NCBI RefSeq assembly: GCF_016469035.1
Contig: NZ_JAEHJZ010000039.1
Location: 264 to 64,263, forward strand
Length of the DNA stretch: 64,000 bases
Source: Gelidibacter salicanalis
GTDB lineage: Bacteria > Bacteroidota > Bacteroidia > Flavobacteriales > Flavobacteriaceae
Reading direction: 5' to 3'
Numbering within the stretch: position 1 is the first letter of the stretch; each line of letters begins with the position of its first letter. Below are positions 20,504-29,177 of the stretch, in pieces. The notes under the pieces were generated by a model. It worked only from the letters and a program-made list of their open reading frames with translations. It made no database searches and had not been told where the DNA came from. A program made the position numbers and the translations under genes.

Positions 20504-22330
20504 ATGAAAAATATTAAAAACATAACATTTATATCATTCAGTATTCTTTTTGTATCGCTTTTTACAGCCTGCGAAAAAGATTATTTTGATACCCAACCCG
20601 ATAATCAGTTATCAGTAGATGGAATTTTTTCTAACCGCGGCCAAACAGAAACTTGGTGGGCAGGACTATTCAGTAATATCCCTGATATCTGGGATCAACC
20701 TTACAACTATCAATACGGACTAACCACTGATGAGAGTGATGCCAGCAATTGGATTAATCCGGGGATCAACAGCGGTGCTATTACTCCTGATAATACACCG
20801 TCTAATTTTCAATCACTTTATGAACGTATCCGTTTAGCAACAATTTTCTTAGACCGTGTTGATGGAAACATTGAAATATTAGAGCAGGCTGGTGGAGATC
20901 AAATTATTCAGCATTATAAAGGTGAGGCCAGGTTTTTAAGAGCATACTATTATTGGAGGATGATGAAACAGCTCGGGCCGGTTGCGTTTGCGCCACTTGA
21001 GCCTGGACAACCTGGAGATGATTTTCAAATTCCGAGAAGTACTTGGGACGAGAGTGTTGATTTTGTTTTATCTGAACTAGCATTAGCGAAATCAGATTTA
21101 CCAGTAGATTACTATTTAGATGGAAATGCCGTCGATGGTACTCAAATTGGAAGAATCAATAAAATTATCGTTACCGCTCTAGAGTCTCAAATTTTACTTT
21201 ACCATGCGAGTCCGCTCTTTAATGGAAATACAGAATTGGCTGATTTTAAAAATCTTGATGGTACTGTTTTATTTAATCAAGTCTATGATGCCAGCCGTTG
21301 GGATAGAGCCGCACAAAAAGCCATAGAAGCAATAGATATCGCTGAGGCTAATGGGAAAAGCTTATTCCGTGTAGAAGATTCAGATCCATTTAGGGCTGGG
21401 TTTTTATCCAGTCGCAATTTATTTTGGGATGGATGGAGAACTGAGGGAATATGGGTAAGACCTTCAAGCAGTTCCAGTCAATGGGAAATTCATGCCGCGC
21501 CACGGTCTACTGCGGGAACTGCCTATAACGGTATTGCCGTCATTCAAAGTTTGGTTGATGAATATCGTATGGATGATGGTACAAGTATTGAGGATAGTGA
21601 TATCTATAACGAAGATACTTACACTGATGCTGCAACAACATATTATGCGGCTGGCACTAATGCGATGTACACCAATAGAGAACCACGTTTTTATGCGCAT
21701 ATTTCTTTTAATGGCTCCGATAATCCGGGCGTTGAAAAATCGGGTATTAACAATTCTCGTGTCGAATTTTTCTATTCAGGAACTTCAGGCAAGTCAGCAT
21801 CGCCTAGAGACTGGCCGAAAACTGGTTATACTGCCAGAAAAAATATTCATCCTACATTTAGTGTAAATCCATGGGTGACGGTGAGCAGACCCGCAATGCT
21901 TATAAGATTGGCAGAACTCTATTTAAATTATGCAGAAGCTTTGAACGAGTCAAATCCGGGAGATCCAAATATCTTGCTTTATTTAAATAGGATCAAAACA
22001 AGAGCGGGACTACCTGAAATGACAGCTGGGCTGAGCCAAGAACAAATGCGCCAAGAAATACGGCATGAAAGACGTATCGAATTGAGTTTTGAAGGACACC
22101 GCTATTTTGATGTGCGTCGATGGAAAATTGCAGGGCTACCTGGATCGAATCAAGGAGGAGCATTCTACGGGATGGACATGAATAAAGGAACGTTTTTATC
22201 TGATCCTGCGTTCCATACAAGAACTATTGGTTTTACAAGAGCGCCATGGCAACGGAAATTTTATTTTATGCCTTACGGTCAAAATGAAATGGATAGAAAT
22301 AAGCAATTGGTCCAATTCCCAGGTTATTAG
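20504..22330 (+). CDS. SusD/RagB-family surface glycan-binding lipoprotein (copy a)
   Basis: A 608-residue partner lipoprotein forming the lid over SusC. The lipobox is LFTAC (Cys23). The SusD N-terminal region (DYFDTQPDNQLSVDGIF) and the C-terminal RagB/SusD block (RIKTRAGLPEM, EIRHERRIELSFEGHRYFDVRRWK) are clear. At 608 residues it is longer than the copy at 32221-33807 (528). It is cotranscribed with susC, and the start is 8 bp after the susC stop. Confidence 0.95.
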   Translation: MKNIKNITFISFSILFVSLFTACEKDYFDTQPDNQLSVDGIFSNRGQTETWWAGLFSNIPDIWDQPYNYQYGLTTDESDASNWINPGINSGAITPDNTPSNFQSLYERIRLATIFLDRVDGNIEILEQAGGDQIIQHYKGEARFLRAYYYWRMMKQLGPVAFAPLEPGQPGDDFQIPRSTWDESVDFVLSELALAKSDLPVDYYLDGNAVDGTQIGRINKIIVTALESQILLYHASPLFNGNTELADFKNLDGTVLFNQVYDASRWDRAAQKAIEAIDIAEANGKSLFRVEDSDPFRAGFLSSRNLFWDGWRTEGIWVRPSSSSSQWEIHAAPRSTAGTAYNGIAVIQSLVDEYRMDDGTSIEDSDIYNEDTYTDAATTYYAAGTNAMYTNREPRFYAHISFNGSDNPGVEKSGINNSRVEFFYSGTSGKSASPRDWPKTGYTARKNIHPTFSVNPWVTVSRPAMLIRLAELYLNYAEALNESNPGDPNILLYLNRIKTRAGLPEMTAGLSQEQMRQEIRHERRIELSFEGHRYFDVRRWKIAGLPGSNQGGAFYGMDMNKGTFLSDPAFHTRTIGFTRAPWQRKFYFMPYGQNEMDRNKQLVQFPGY

Positions 22331-22350
22331 AACTTAAAACTTTAAACAAA

Positions 22351-23364
22351 ATGAAAAAAAGATATTTATTATATACATCTCTAATAGTTATACTTGGACT
22401 ACACTCCTGTGAGAAGGACGCTATACCATACGAAGAGTTAACTGACAATAAAGAAGGAGCCTTAATATTTACCTCTAAAGCGAGAGGAGGTATTAAAACT
22501 CTACAAACTTTTTCTCTTGAGGAAGAAAGTTACTTAGAAAAAGATACTGTTATGTTCAACGCAGGTTTTGGAGCTTTAGGTTTGCCTGCCAGTAATATTG
22601 ATGTTACTTTTTCAATCGATACTAGGGCGTTTGATAGTATTAATGACATTCGAGAACTTAATGGTGAGAAATTGTATATACCATTCCCGAGTGATGCTTA
22701 TTCAATAAGTACTTTGGAATTGACAATTCCAAAGGGTGAAGAATATTCAAACTTTTCAACAATGATCTATGATCCTGAAAAATTTGACATAGACAATAAT
22801 TACTTAATTGCGCTTTCCATCATAGATGCTTCAGGGTATAAAATTAATCCTGAGGTTAAAACAGCTATTTTTCGAGTTTCTGAAGTTATAATTCCTGAAC
22901 CAGAACCAGATTACTATAGCAAAGATGATTGGGAAGTTATTGATTTCAGTTCAGAAGAAAGTAAAGGAGAAGGTACAAATGGGTTTGCTTCAAGAATTAT
23001 TGATGGCGATATAAATACGTTTTGGCACTCTTGCTGGTCTGGTTGTACAGAAGAACAATCTACTTATCCACATCATATAACTGTGGATATGATGACTGGC
23101 AAAGAAATTAACGGGATGGAATTTGCGCAACGTCAATCTGGGTCTCGTGGAATCAACTTAATAGAAATTGAAGTTAGTGATGATAATGAAGCCTGGAGAA
23201 GCCTAGGCGAATTCAATCTGATAAATTCTGTTGCACCTCAGTTAGTTGCTTTTGAAGAATTGGAATCCTTTAGATTTTTTAGAATTATCATTAAATCAGG
23301 GCATAGTGATGGTGGAGCAGCGTTTGTAGCTCTTGGTGAAGTAAGTCCATATATTTTGGATTAA
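22351..23364 (+). CDS. DUF1735 plus discoidin-domain surface lipoprotein
   Basis: A 337-residue lipoprotein (lipobox GLHSC, Cys20). Residues about 35-175 look like a DUF1735 domain (DVTFSIDTRAFDSIN, IPKGEEYSNF, INPEVKTAIF), typical of surface glycan-binding proteins encoded after SusD. Residues about 195-335 form an F5/8 type C (discoidin/CBM32-like) domain starting near DGDINTFWHS. It is inferred to help hold glycan at the cell surface and present it to SusCD. It follows susD by 20 bp and is followed by a terminator-like hairpin, so it closes the first operon. Confidence 0.8.
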   Translation: MKKRYLLYTSLIVILGLHSCEKDAIPYEELTDNKEGALIFTSKARGGIKTLQTFSLEEESYLEKDTVMFNAGFGALGLPASNIDVTFSIDTRAFDSINDIRELNGEKLYIPFPSDAYSISTLELTIPKGEEYSNFSTMIYDPEKFDIDNNYLIALSIIDASGYKINPEVKTAIFRVSEVIIPEPEPDYYSKDDWEVIDFSSEESKGEGTNGFASRIIDGDINTFWHSCWSGCTEEQSTYPHHITVDMMTGKEINGMEFAQRQSGSRGINLIEIEVSDDNEAWRSLGEFNLINSVAPQLVAFEELESFRFFRIIIKSGHSDGGAAFVALGEVSPYILD

Positions 23365-23457
23365 TACTATAATGGATGTGAAAATGTGATTATTAGAATT
23401 ACGACTTTATATATTTAAATCACTTCATAATATTTCATGTATCAGTAATAATAATTT

Positions 23458-23496
23458 AAGCGGTGTTTTGAAAGAGATGCCGCTTTCATTTTTTAG
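23458..23496 (+). terminator. terminator after the GH109a-susCD operon
   Basis: AAGCGG (23458-23463) pairs with CCGCTT (23480-23485), extendable inward with G-U pairs, and is followed by a T-rich run. It separates the SusCD operon from the M60 peptidase gene. Confidence 0.6.
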
Positions 23497-23581
23497 TATC
23501 ATTTATACATGAAAAAATATTAATAGAGAAGGTCTTCATCGGCGCGTATGCTACTAATTAAATTTTTAACCATAAAAACCC

Positions 23582-25798
23582 ATGCTTATGCATCCCAAAT
23601 TATTTTTGTTATTATTTATTTTAGGTTTTCATTTTACCAGTTGCTCTGACAAGGTTGATATTAAGGAAGAACCACAAGTGGTAACACCACCACCTACTCA
23701 AGATCCTGATACTTACAAACCTGCCAATGCCAATAGCATTGACAAAGATGTACTTATTGCACCAAGCGGAGCGACGGCCTCTGAATTCCAAAATGGCACC
23801 GACATACAAAAAACCTTAGACGGCGATAAAACCACTATTTACCATAGTAAATGGGGCGGACAGACCGTGTTTCCTGTAGACCTAATCTATAACTTTGCAG
23901 AAGATAAAGATCAAATCGATTATTTTGTCCTTTATCCTAGAAGCGATAGTAACAACGGAATTATCCAGGAAGTTACCGTGTATCTAAAGGTGCAAGGTTC
24001 AGACGACTTTGTAAAATATAAGGATTTTGTATTCGAAAACGGCAATACTCCAAAAATCATCACATTTACTGATGGGTTTAAGAACCCGAAGGCTATAAAA
24101 TTATCAGTAACTAAAGGTGTCAACAATTTTGTAAGTCTAGCCGAGATTGAATTTTACAAAGAAAGTATGGCTTTAGAAGCGAGCTTAAGTGTTTTTAGCG
24201 ATAAGGCCTGTACGCAATTTAAACCGGGGACCACAAGAGAAGACATTCTAGCTATAGAGAATGAGTTTATCAGAACCATGGCATTGGCCATGTTTAATGA
24301 AGTGTATGAACCTTTTAGAATTGGAGAGTTTAAGAGTTATCCTGACCCGAGTATTATAAGTGCTAGCAACAAAACAAGTACCTATGGTATTTATGATAAT
24401 GTTACCGGTATTTATGTGAAGTGGGGTACTGAAATGGTTGTTTTTATGAATGATTTTCAAGGCGAGATATCTCTGCGAGTCGTTAATCATACTCAAGGAT
24501 TTGGAGGAATCGACTATGTTTTGAAACCGGGCGTGAATCGTTTCAAAGCAAATACGGAAGGCTTGGCTTATTTAATTTATCAAGATACTCACCAATATGA
24601 TGTTAAAGCGAACTTCGCTACAGGTCAAATCAATGGCTATTTTGATAGTGCCAAACATAAAAAGGAAGATTGGAAAGCACTGATTGATAATGCGCCATAT
24701 AGTTATTTTGATGTGTTAGGTAAGTATGCCCATTTATCCTTTACTACAGATGACCTTCGTCAATATACGCCAGATATAGTAGAGCTTATCGGTCTGTATG
24801 ATGATATTGTTGACTTAGAACAGGATTTCTTGGGTTTCTATAAATACGATAGAGCAAATCCAACGCGCATGTATTTTAGAACCAATACTCATCAAGACAT
24901 GTACATGTTTGCTACATCGTATCGAACGGAATATCATAAAAACACCATGCCAGCACTTTGTAATCCAAACACCTTGAGATCTTCACCATGGGGTCCTGCG
25001 CATGAAGTGGGTCATGTTAACCAAACGCGACCAGGATTGCGATGGTTAGGAATGACAGAAGTAAGTAATAACATCTATAGTCTCTATGTTCAGACCACTT
25101 GGGGCAATGCAGCGCGAATTGACGAAGAAAAAGTTGAGCCGTTTAACAACCGATATGAGAAAGCGTTTACAGAGATTTTAGCGACTGAATTGGCTCATGG
25201 AGAACATGGAGATGTGTTCTGTAAGCTAGTACCGTTCTGGCAACTGCAATTGTATTTTTCAAATGTGCTAGGCATTAAAGATTTTTACAAGGACGTTCAC
25301 GAAAAAATCAGGGTCAATCCAGACCCAAGTACATCAGGAGCTGCTCAGGTTGAGTTTGCTAAAATTTGCTCTGAGATTGCGCAAACAGATTTAACAGAGT
25401 TCTTTATAAAATGGGGATTCCTTAAAGCTGTTAATAAAGATTTGGACGATTATGGGCAGGGCACAATTCAAGTCACACAGGCCATGGTAGATAATGCCAT
25501 AGCCGATATTAAAGCTAAAGGGTATCCAGAACCAGAAATGAAGTTGGAATTTTTACATGAACAAAGTTTACCTATGTTTCAAAGTAAGGGTACGCTTCAG
25601 GTAGGATCAGCATCTGTAAGCAATAATACGATCAGCATTTCAGGAACAAGTAATGCAGTGGTTTACCAACAAGAGCGTAATGGAGAAATTATCCATATAG
25701 CCGCGAGAAACAATTTTAAGGTGGCATCTTTTAATAGTACTGACAAGCTTTATGCCCTAGGCTATAAGGGCGAACGTGTAGAGATTTCAATAAAGTAA
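23582..25798 (+). CDS. M60-type (mucin/O-glycopeptide) metalloprotease, lipoprotein
   Basis: A 738-residue lipoprotein (lipobox FTSC; Cys21 from this ATG, Cys19 from the in-frame ATG at 23588, either start is possible). After a Pro-rich linker comes an F5/8 type C domain at about 55-195, then an M60/enhancin-like module at about 200-620. Its gluzincin motif is HEVGH at 474-478, with the third zinc ligand Glu493 in MTEVSNN. A small C-terminal beta domain ends the protein. Studied M60-like enzymes cleave heavily O-glycosylated mucin-type proteins at or near glycosylated Ser/Thr, which fits the GH109, GH20 and GH29 neighbours. It is preceded and followed by hairpins, so it may be transcribed partly alone. 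Confidence 0.88.
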   Translation: MLMHPKLFLLLFILGFHFTSCSDKVDIKEEPQVVTPPPTQDPDTYKPANANSIDKDVLIAPSGATASEFQNGTDIQKTLDGDKTTIYHSKWGGQTVFPVDLIYNFAEDKDQIDYFVLYPRSDSNNGIIQEVTVYLKVQGSDDFVKYKDFVFENGNTPKIITFTDGFKNPKAIKLSVTKGVNNFVSLAEIEFYKESMALEASLSVFSDKACTQFKPGTTREDILAIENEFIRTMALAMFNEVYEPFRIGEFKSYPDPSIISASNKTSTYGIYDNVTGIYVKWGTEMVVFMNDFQGEISLRVVNHTQGFGGIDYVLKPGVNRFKANTEGLAYLIYQDTHQYDVKANFATGQINGYFDSAKHKKEDWKALIDNAPYSYFDVLGKYAHLSFTTDDLRQYTPDIVELIGLYDDIVDLEQDFLGFYKYDRANPTRMYFRTNTHQDMYMFATSYRTEYHKNTMPALCNPNTLRSSPWGPAHEVGHVNQTRPGLRWLGMTEVSNNIYSLYVQTTWGNAARIDEEKVEPFNNRYEKAFTEILATELAHGEHGDVFCKLVPFWQLQLYFSNVLGIKDFYKDVHEKIRVNPDPSTSGAAQVEFAKICSEIAQTDLTEFFIKWGFLKAVNKDLDDYGQGTIQVTQAMVDNAIADIKAKGYPEPEMKLEFLHEQSLPMFQSKGTLQVGSASVSNNTISISGTSNAVVYQQERNGEIIHIAARNNFKVASFNSTDKLYALGYKGERVEISIK

Positions 25799-25813
25799 TT
25801 GAGAAAAAATAGC

Positions 25814-25845
25814 AGGAGAGTTACGAGCTCTGTAACTCTCCTTTT
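25814..25845 (+). terminator. strong hairpin between M60 and DUF3472 genes
   Basis: A perfect 11-bp inverted repeat (25814-25824 and 25832-25842) with a 7-base loop and a short T-run lies in the 69-bp gap. It could end M60 transcription or attenuate read-through into the DUF3472 gene. Confidence 0.65.
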
Positions 25846-25867
25846 AACAAAAATTAAAACATAACTT

Positions 25868-27178
25868 ATGAAACTTCATTATTGGGTAATCTTCTGTGTA
25901 TTGGTTTTTTCGTGTAAACCCCAACAGGTTACTAACGAAACCTCAAGCAAGGAACAACTTATTCTAACCACTGAAATCCCTGCACAGCCTAACAGCTGGA
26001 TGGTCAATAGTCAACACAAAAACAAGAAAACCCCCAGCATTGAAACCAAACAGTGGACGGACATGAATCAGGTGATGCGAACCTATTTTAAAACAGACAC
26101 TTCGGGTAAGCTTCACTTGGGCTTAAATGTAAGGGTGCCAGAAGGCATATCGAAACTGAAAGTTACTCTAGGGGGTACAACAAAAACAATAGAAATATCA
26201 AACACTGATGCTAAAACTATTGAAGTAGGTATTTTTGAGATTTCAGAAGGCTATAATTTTGTTGAAATTGAGGGGTTGGAGAAATCAGGAGCCGTGGTTG
26301 CCAATATCAGCAAAGTCTTAATCGGCGGTCCTGCCACAAAAGGCCATGTCTATTTTATAAAGGATGATTTTTATTTTGGACGCCGTGGACCATCCGTCCA
26401 CTTATCCTATGAAATGCCTAAAGACAAGGAAGTCGTGTACTTTTATAACGAAATTAATGTTCCTAAAGGCGAAGACGTCATCGGCTCCTATTATATGGCC
26501 AATGGTTTTAAGGATGGCTATTTTGGCATTCAGGTCAATTCTGAAACGGAGCGTCGCATCCTATTTTCGGTTTGGAGTCCTTTTGATACCCAAGACCCCA
26601 ATGAGATTCCTGATGACCATAAAATAATATTATTGGGTAAAGGTGCTGGCGTGACCACAGGCGAGTTTGGCAACGAAGGTTCAGGTGGTCAGAGTTATAA
26701 AGTTTACAATTGGAAGTCAGATACCACCTATAAGTTTTTATTGAAAGGGGTGCCGGTAGAAAATAATTCAACAGACTATACTGCATATTTCTACACCCCA
26801 GAAGATGGCAGATGGAATTTAATTGCCAGTTTTAGAAGGCCTCAAGCCAGTAGATACTTAAAAAACCTGTATTCATTTTTGGAAAATTTCGATACAAAGA
26901 CGGGCAACATTACAAGAAAAGCGAATTACAATAACCAGTGGATTTACAGCACCGATAAGGAATGGACAGAATTGACCACAGCTAAATTTACCGCAGATGC
27001 GACGGCTAGAAAAGAATCAAGAATGGACTATGCTGGCGGAGTCGAGGGCAACCAGTTTTTTATGAAAAATTGCGGATTTTTTAACGACACCACACCAATT
27101 GATACTGTATTTACCAGAACGGCCAATGGAGTGGCGCCAATAATTGATTTTTCAAAGTTAGAGATCCCAAAAAGTTAA
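25868..27178 (+). CDS. DUF3472 family lipoprotein (function unknown)
   Basis: A 436-residue lipoprotein (lipobox VFSC, Cys16). An N-terminal DUF5077-like beta domain (about 30-160) precedes a DUF3472-like domain at about 180-370, recognised from blocks such as YDWKSDTTYKF-type sequence, YTAYFYTPEDGRWNLIASFRRP and LYSFLENFDTKTGN. No catalytic motif is recognised, so it may be a glycan-binding protein or an enzyme of unknown type. It ends the M60 segment and its last codons run into a strong terminator. A second copy of the same terminator at 33887-33916 is preceded by a remnant resembling the end of this gene. Confidence 0.75.
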   Translation: MKLHYWVIFCVLVFSCKPQQVTNETSSKEQLILTTEIPAQPNSWMVNSQHKNKKTPSIETKQWTDMNQVMRTYFKTDTSGKLHLGLNVRVPEGISKLKVTLGGTTKTIEISNTDAKTIEVGIFEISEGYNFVEIEGLEKSGAVVANISKVLIGGPATKGHVYFIKDDFYFGRRGPSVHLSYEMPKDKEVVYFYNEINVPKGEDVIGSYYMANGFKDGYFGIQVNSETERRILFSVWSPFDTQDPNEIPDDHKIILLGKGAGVTTGEFGNEGSGGQSYKVYNWKSDTTYKFLLKGVPVENNSTDYTAYFYTPEDGRWNLIASFRRPQASRYLKNLYSFLENFDTKTGNITRKANYNNQWIYSTDKEWTELTTAKFTADATARKESRMDYAGGVEGNQFFMKNCGFFNDTTPIDTVFTRTANGVAPIIDFSKLEIPKS

Positions 27179-27202
27179 TATTTTTTTGAGTTAGTTAGTC
27201 AG

Positions 27203-27232
27203 AAAACCCGAAAACATTGTTTTTCGGGTTTT
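27203..27232 (+). terminator. terminator after the DUF3472 gene (copy 1 of a duplicated sequence)
   Basis: A perfect 12-bp stem (27203-27214 with 27221-27232) and a T-run form a rho-independent terminator. The surrounding block, from the DUF3472 stop codon through the hairpin, recurs nearly unchanged at about 33846-33918. Confidence 0.85.
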
Positions 27233-27290
27233 TTTATAAGTATAATATGGCTGAGAACAAGCATAGATGGGCCTTAATATAGAATAGATT

Positions 27291-27522
27291 ACGCAACTCA
27301 AGCTTGGGATGGGGTTTGAAAACGTGTATATTACTAAGGCTTTTCATTACTGGGAAATGATGGTTTAACGGCACGGTACTTTTTATTGGTGGGACTTGAA
27401 ATTAAGGGCGAATTAAAATTCGACCGATTCACTTCTTTTAATTCGGCCGTGTTTCCTGTTGCTGCGGTAGTAAGTGGCGCATTGTTTCCAGCGCTTATAT
27501 AATTTGCTTTCAATCAGGACAC
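27291..27522 (+). pseudogene. decayed nhaA fragment
   Basis: This stretch aligns with codons about 45-122 of the intact nhaA gene at 34208-35542. In the aligned frame it reads VGLEIKGELKFDRFTSF and PVAAVVSGALFPALI, against VGLEIKSELKFGRLTSF in the intact gene. It is dead: a single-base deletion precedes the GLEIK region (TGGGAAATG against TGGGTAAATG) and a TAA stop replaces a Tyr codon after FPALI. Both the 5' end and the rest of the gene are missing. By eye, identity at the DNA level is roughly 70-75%, so it is an old copy. It marks the right-hand end of a duplicated segment. Confidence 0.85.
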
Positions 27523-27629
27523 AGGTAGGCTGTTAGGTCATTAACCACAGTTTTAAGGGTAGAGGTTTGGTACACCAATGTGTGCCACGACCGGGGTTTT
27601 GCTAAACCATCCTTGTTTAGGGCATTCAT

Positions 27630-27656
27630 TCGTCAAATAGGGGTATTATTTCGTCA
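27630..27656 (+). promoter_or_regulatory. candidate HTCS operator (copy 3), upstream of GH109b
   Basis: The best-formed copy: TCGTCA at 27630-27635 and TCGTCA again at 27651-27656, exactly 21 bp apart, around an AATAGGGGTATTATT core. A TAAGTTTC element starts 53 bp past it (27709) and the GH109b ATG is at 27758. Confidence 0.55.
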
Positions 27657-27757
27657 GTTCTTCCCCAATCCCTGAAAACGCCTAAAATATCTCCAATTCT
27701 ATACCAGTTAAGTTTCATATTTGGGCGCACGATTATTAAACAATTAACTATTTCAAT

Positions 27758-29116
27758 ATGGGTTCAAGAAGGGATTTTGTAAAAAAAACGGCTTTAGCCG
27801 GTGCGGGTTTATTTATGCTTCCAAGTGTATCATTTGGCGCCATGTTAGGCTCGTCTGACCAAAAATTAAAAATAGCTTTTATAGGCGTCGGTTTAAGAGG
27901 TGTTAATCACTTAAACAATGTATTACATAGAAAAGATACAGAAGTTACTGCCATATGTGATGTGGATCCTGTCAGAATAGATCTCGCATTAAAAATGATA
28001 AAGGATGCAGGGTTTGCAAAACCGCAGGTTTTCGGTAGTTCAGATCTTGATTATTTAAATCTTTTGAATTTGAAAGAAGTGGATGCTGTTATAATCTCTA
28101 CACCTTGGCTTTGGCATACAAGAATGGCAGTAGATAGTATGAAGGCTGGTAAATATACTGGCTTGGAGGTTTCTGCAGCCAACACTTTGGAAGAATGTTG
28201 GGATTTGGTAAACACACACGAAGCCACAGGATCGCACTTGATGATTCTTGAAAATGTAAATTACCGCAGAGATGTATTGGCGGTTTTAAATATGGTCAAG
28301 CAAAATGTGTTTGGTGAGCTGGTACATTTTAGATGTGGCTACCAACATGATTTGCGTGGTGTAAAACTTAATGATGGTAAATCAGCTTATGGGAAAGGTG
28401 TTGAGTTTGGAGATAAAGGGATTTCTGAATCCAAATGGCGTACACAGCATTCCCTCTTAAGGAATGGCGATGTGTATCCAACCCATGGAATTGGTCCAAT
28501 GGCCGTGATGTGCGACATCAATAGAGGTAATCGTCTCATGTCATTGACTTCCCACGCTTCAAAGGGTGTCGGATTGCATAATTATATTGTGGACAATGGT
28601 GGGAAGGACCATCCCAACGCCAAATTGAAATTCAAACAAGGCGATGTGATCACCACTACGGTAGAAACTACCAATGGTGAAACCATTATCATCACACATG
28701 ATGTTAATTTACCAAGACCTTATTCCTTAGGGTTTAGAGTACAAGGAGCAAACGGGTTATGGGAAGTTGATGGCAACAGGATCTATGTGGAAGGGAAATC
28801 AAAACCACACCGTTGGGATGATGCTGATGAATGGCTCAAAAAATATGATCATCCTTTATGGAAAAAGTACGGAGAAACTGCCATGGATGCTGGTCATGGT
28901 GGTATGGACTTTTTTGTGATCAATTCTTTTATAGAATCTGCTAAGGAAAAATTGGCGCCCCCAATGGACGCTTATGATGCCGCAGCATGGAGTTCTATTA
29001 CACCCCTTTCAGAAGCGTCTATAGAAAATAACGGAGAACCTCAGGATATTCCTGATTTTACAAGAGGGATGTGGGTAAAACGCAAACCTTACAATTGGAT
29101 GAAGGACACGTATTAA
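27758..29116 (+). CDS. GH109-type Gfo/Idh/MocA protein, Tat-exported (copy b)
   Basis: Paralogue of the gene at 16026-17384: same length (452 residues), no gaps, about 88% identical by eye, with the same twin-arginine signal, GVGLRG Rossmann motif and YPTHGIGP block. Substitutions cluster in residues 10-112 and 200-225, while residues 113-200 are identical although the codons differ, which points to purifying selection on the cofactor/active-site region. The last 71 bp of shared coding sequence (29021-29091) are identical to copy a at DNA level. It begins a second operon with its own SusC/SusD, so it probably processes a related alpha-GalNAc-bearing ligand. Confidence 0.8.
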   Translation: MGSRRDFVKKTALAGAGLFMLPSVSFGAMLGSSDQKLKIAFIGVGLRGVNHLNNVLHRKDTEVTAICDVDPVRIDLALKMIKDAGFAKPQVFGSSDLDYLNLLNLKEVDAVIISTPWLWHTRMAVDSMKAGKYTGLEVSAANTLEECWDLVNTHEATGSHLMILENVNYRRDVLAVLNMVKQNVFGELVHFRCGYQHDLRGVKLNDGKSAYGKGVEFGDKGISESKWRTQHSLLRNGDVYPTHGIGPMAVMCDINRGNRLMSLTSHASKGVGLHNYIVDNGGKDHPNAKLKFKQGDVITTTVETTNGETIIITHDVNLPRPYSLGFRVQGANGLWEVDGNRIYVEGKSKPHRWDDADEWLKKYDHPLWKKYGETAMDAGHGGMDFFVINSFIESAKEKLAPPMDAYDAAAWSSITPLSEASIENNGEPQDIPDFTRGMWVKRKPYNWMKDTY

Positions 29117-29177
29117 AGGTGCCTAAGAATACTCTGAATATTATTAATAAAATGAAAACTAACTTAAAATCAATCTA

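Noticed and set aside
27291-27522. A short functional membrane protein from the nhaA-like fragment
   Set aside because: A frameshift and an in-frame stop interrupt it and it lacks both gene ends, so it is a pseudogene.
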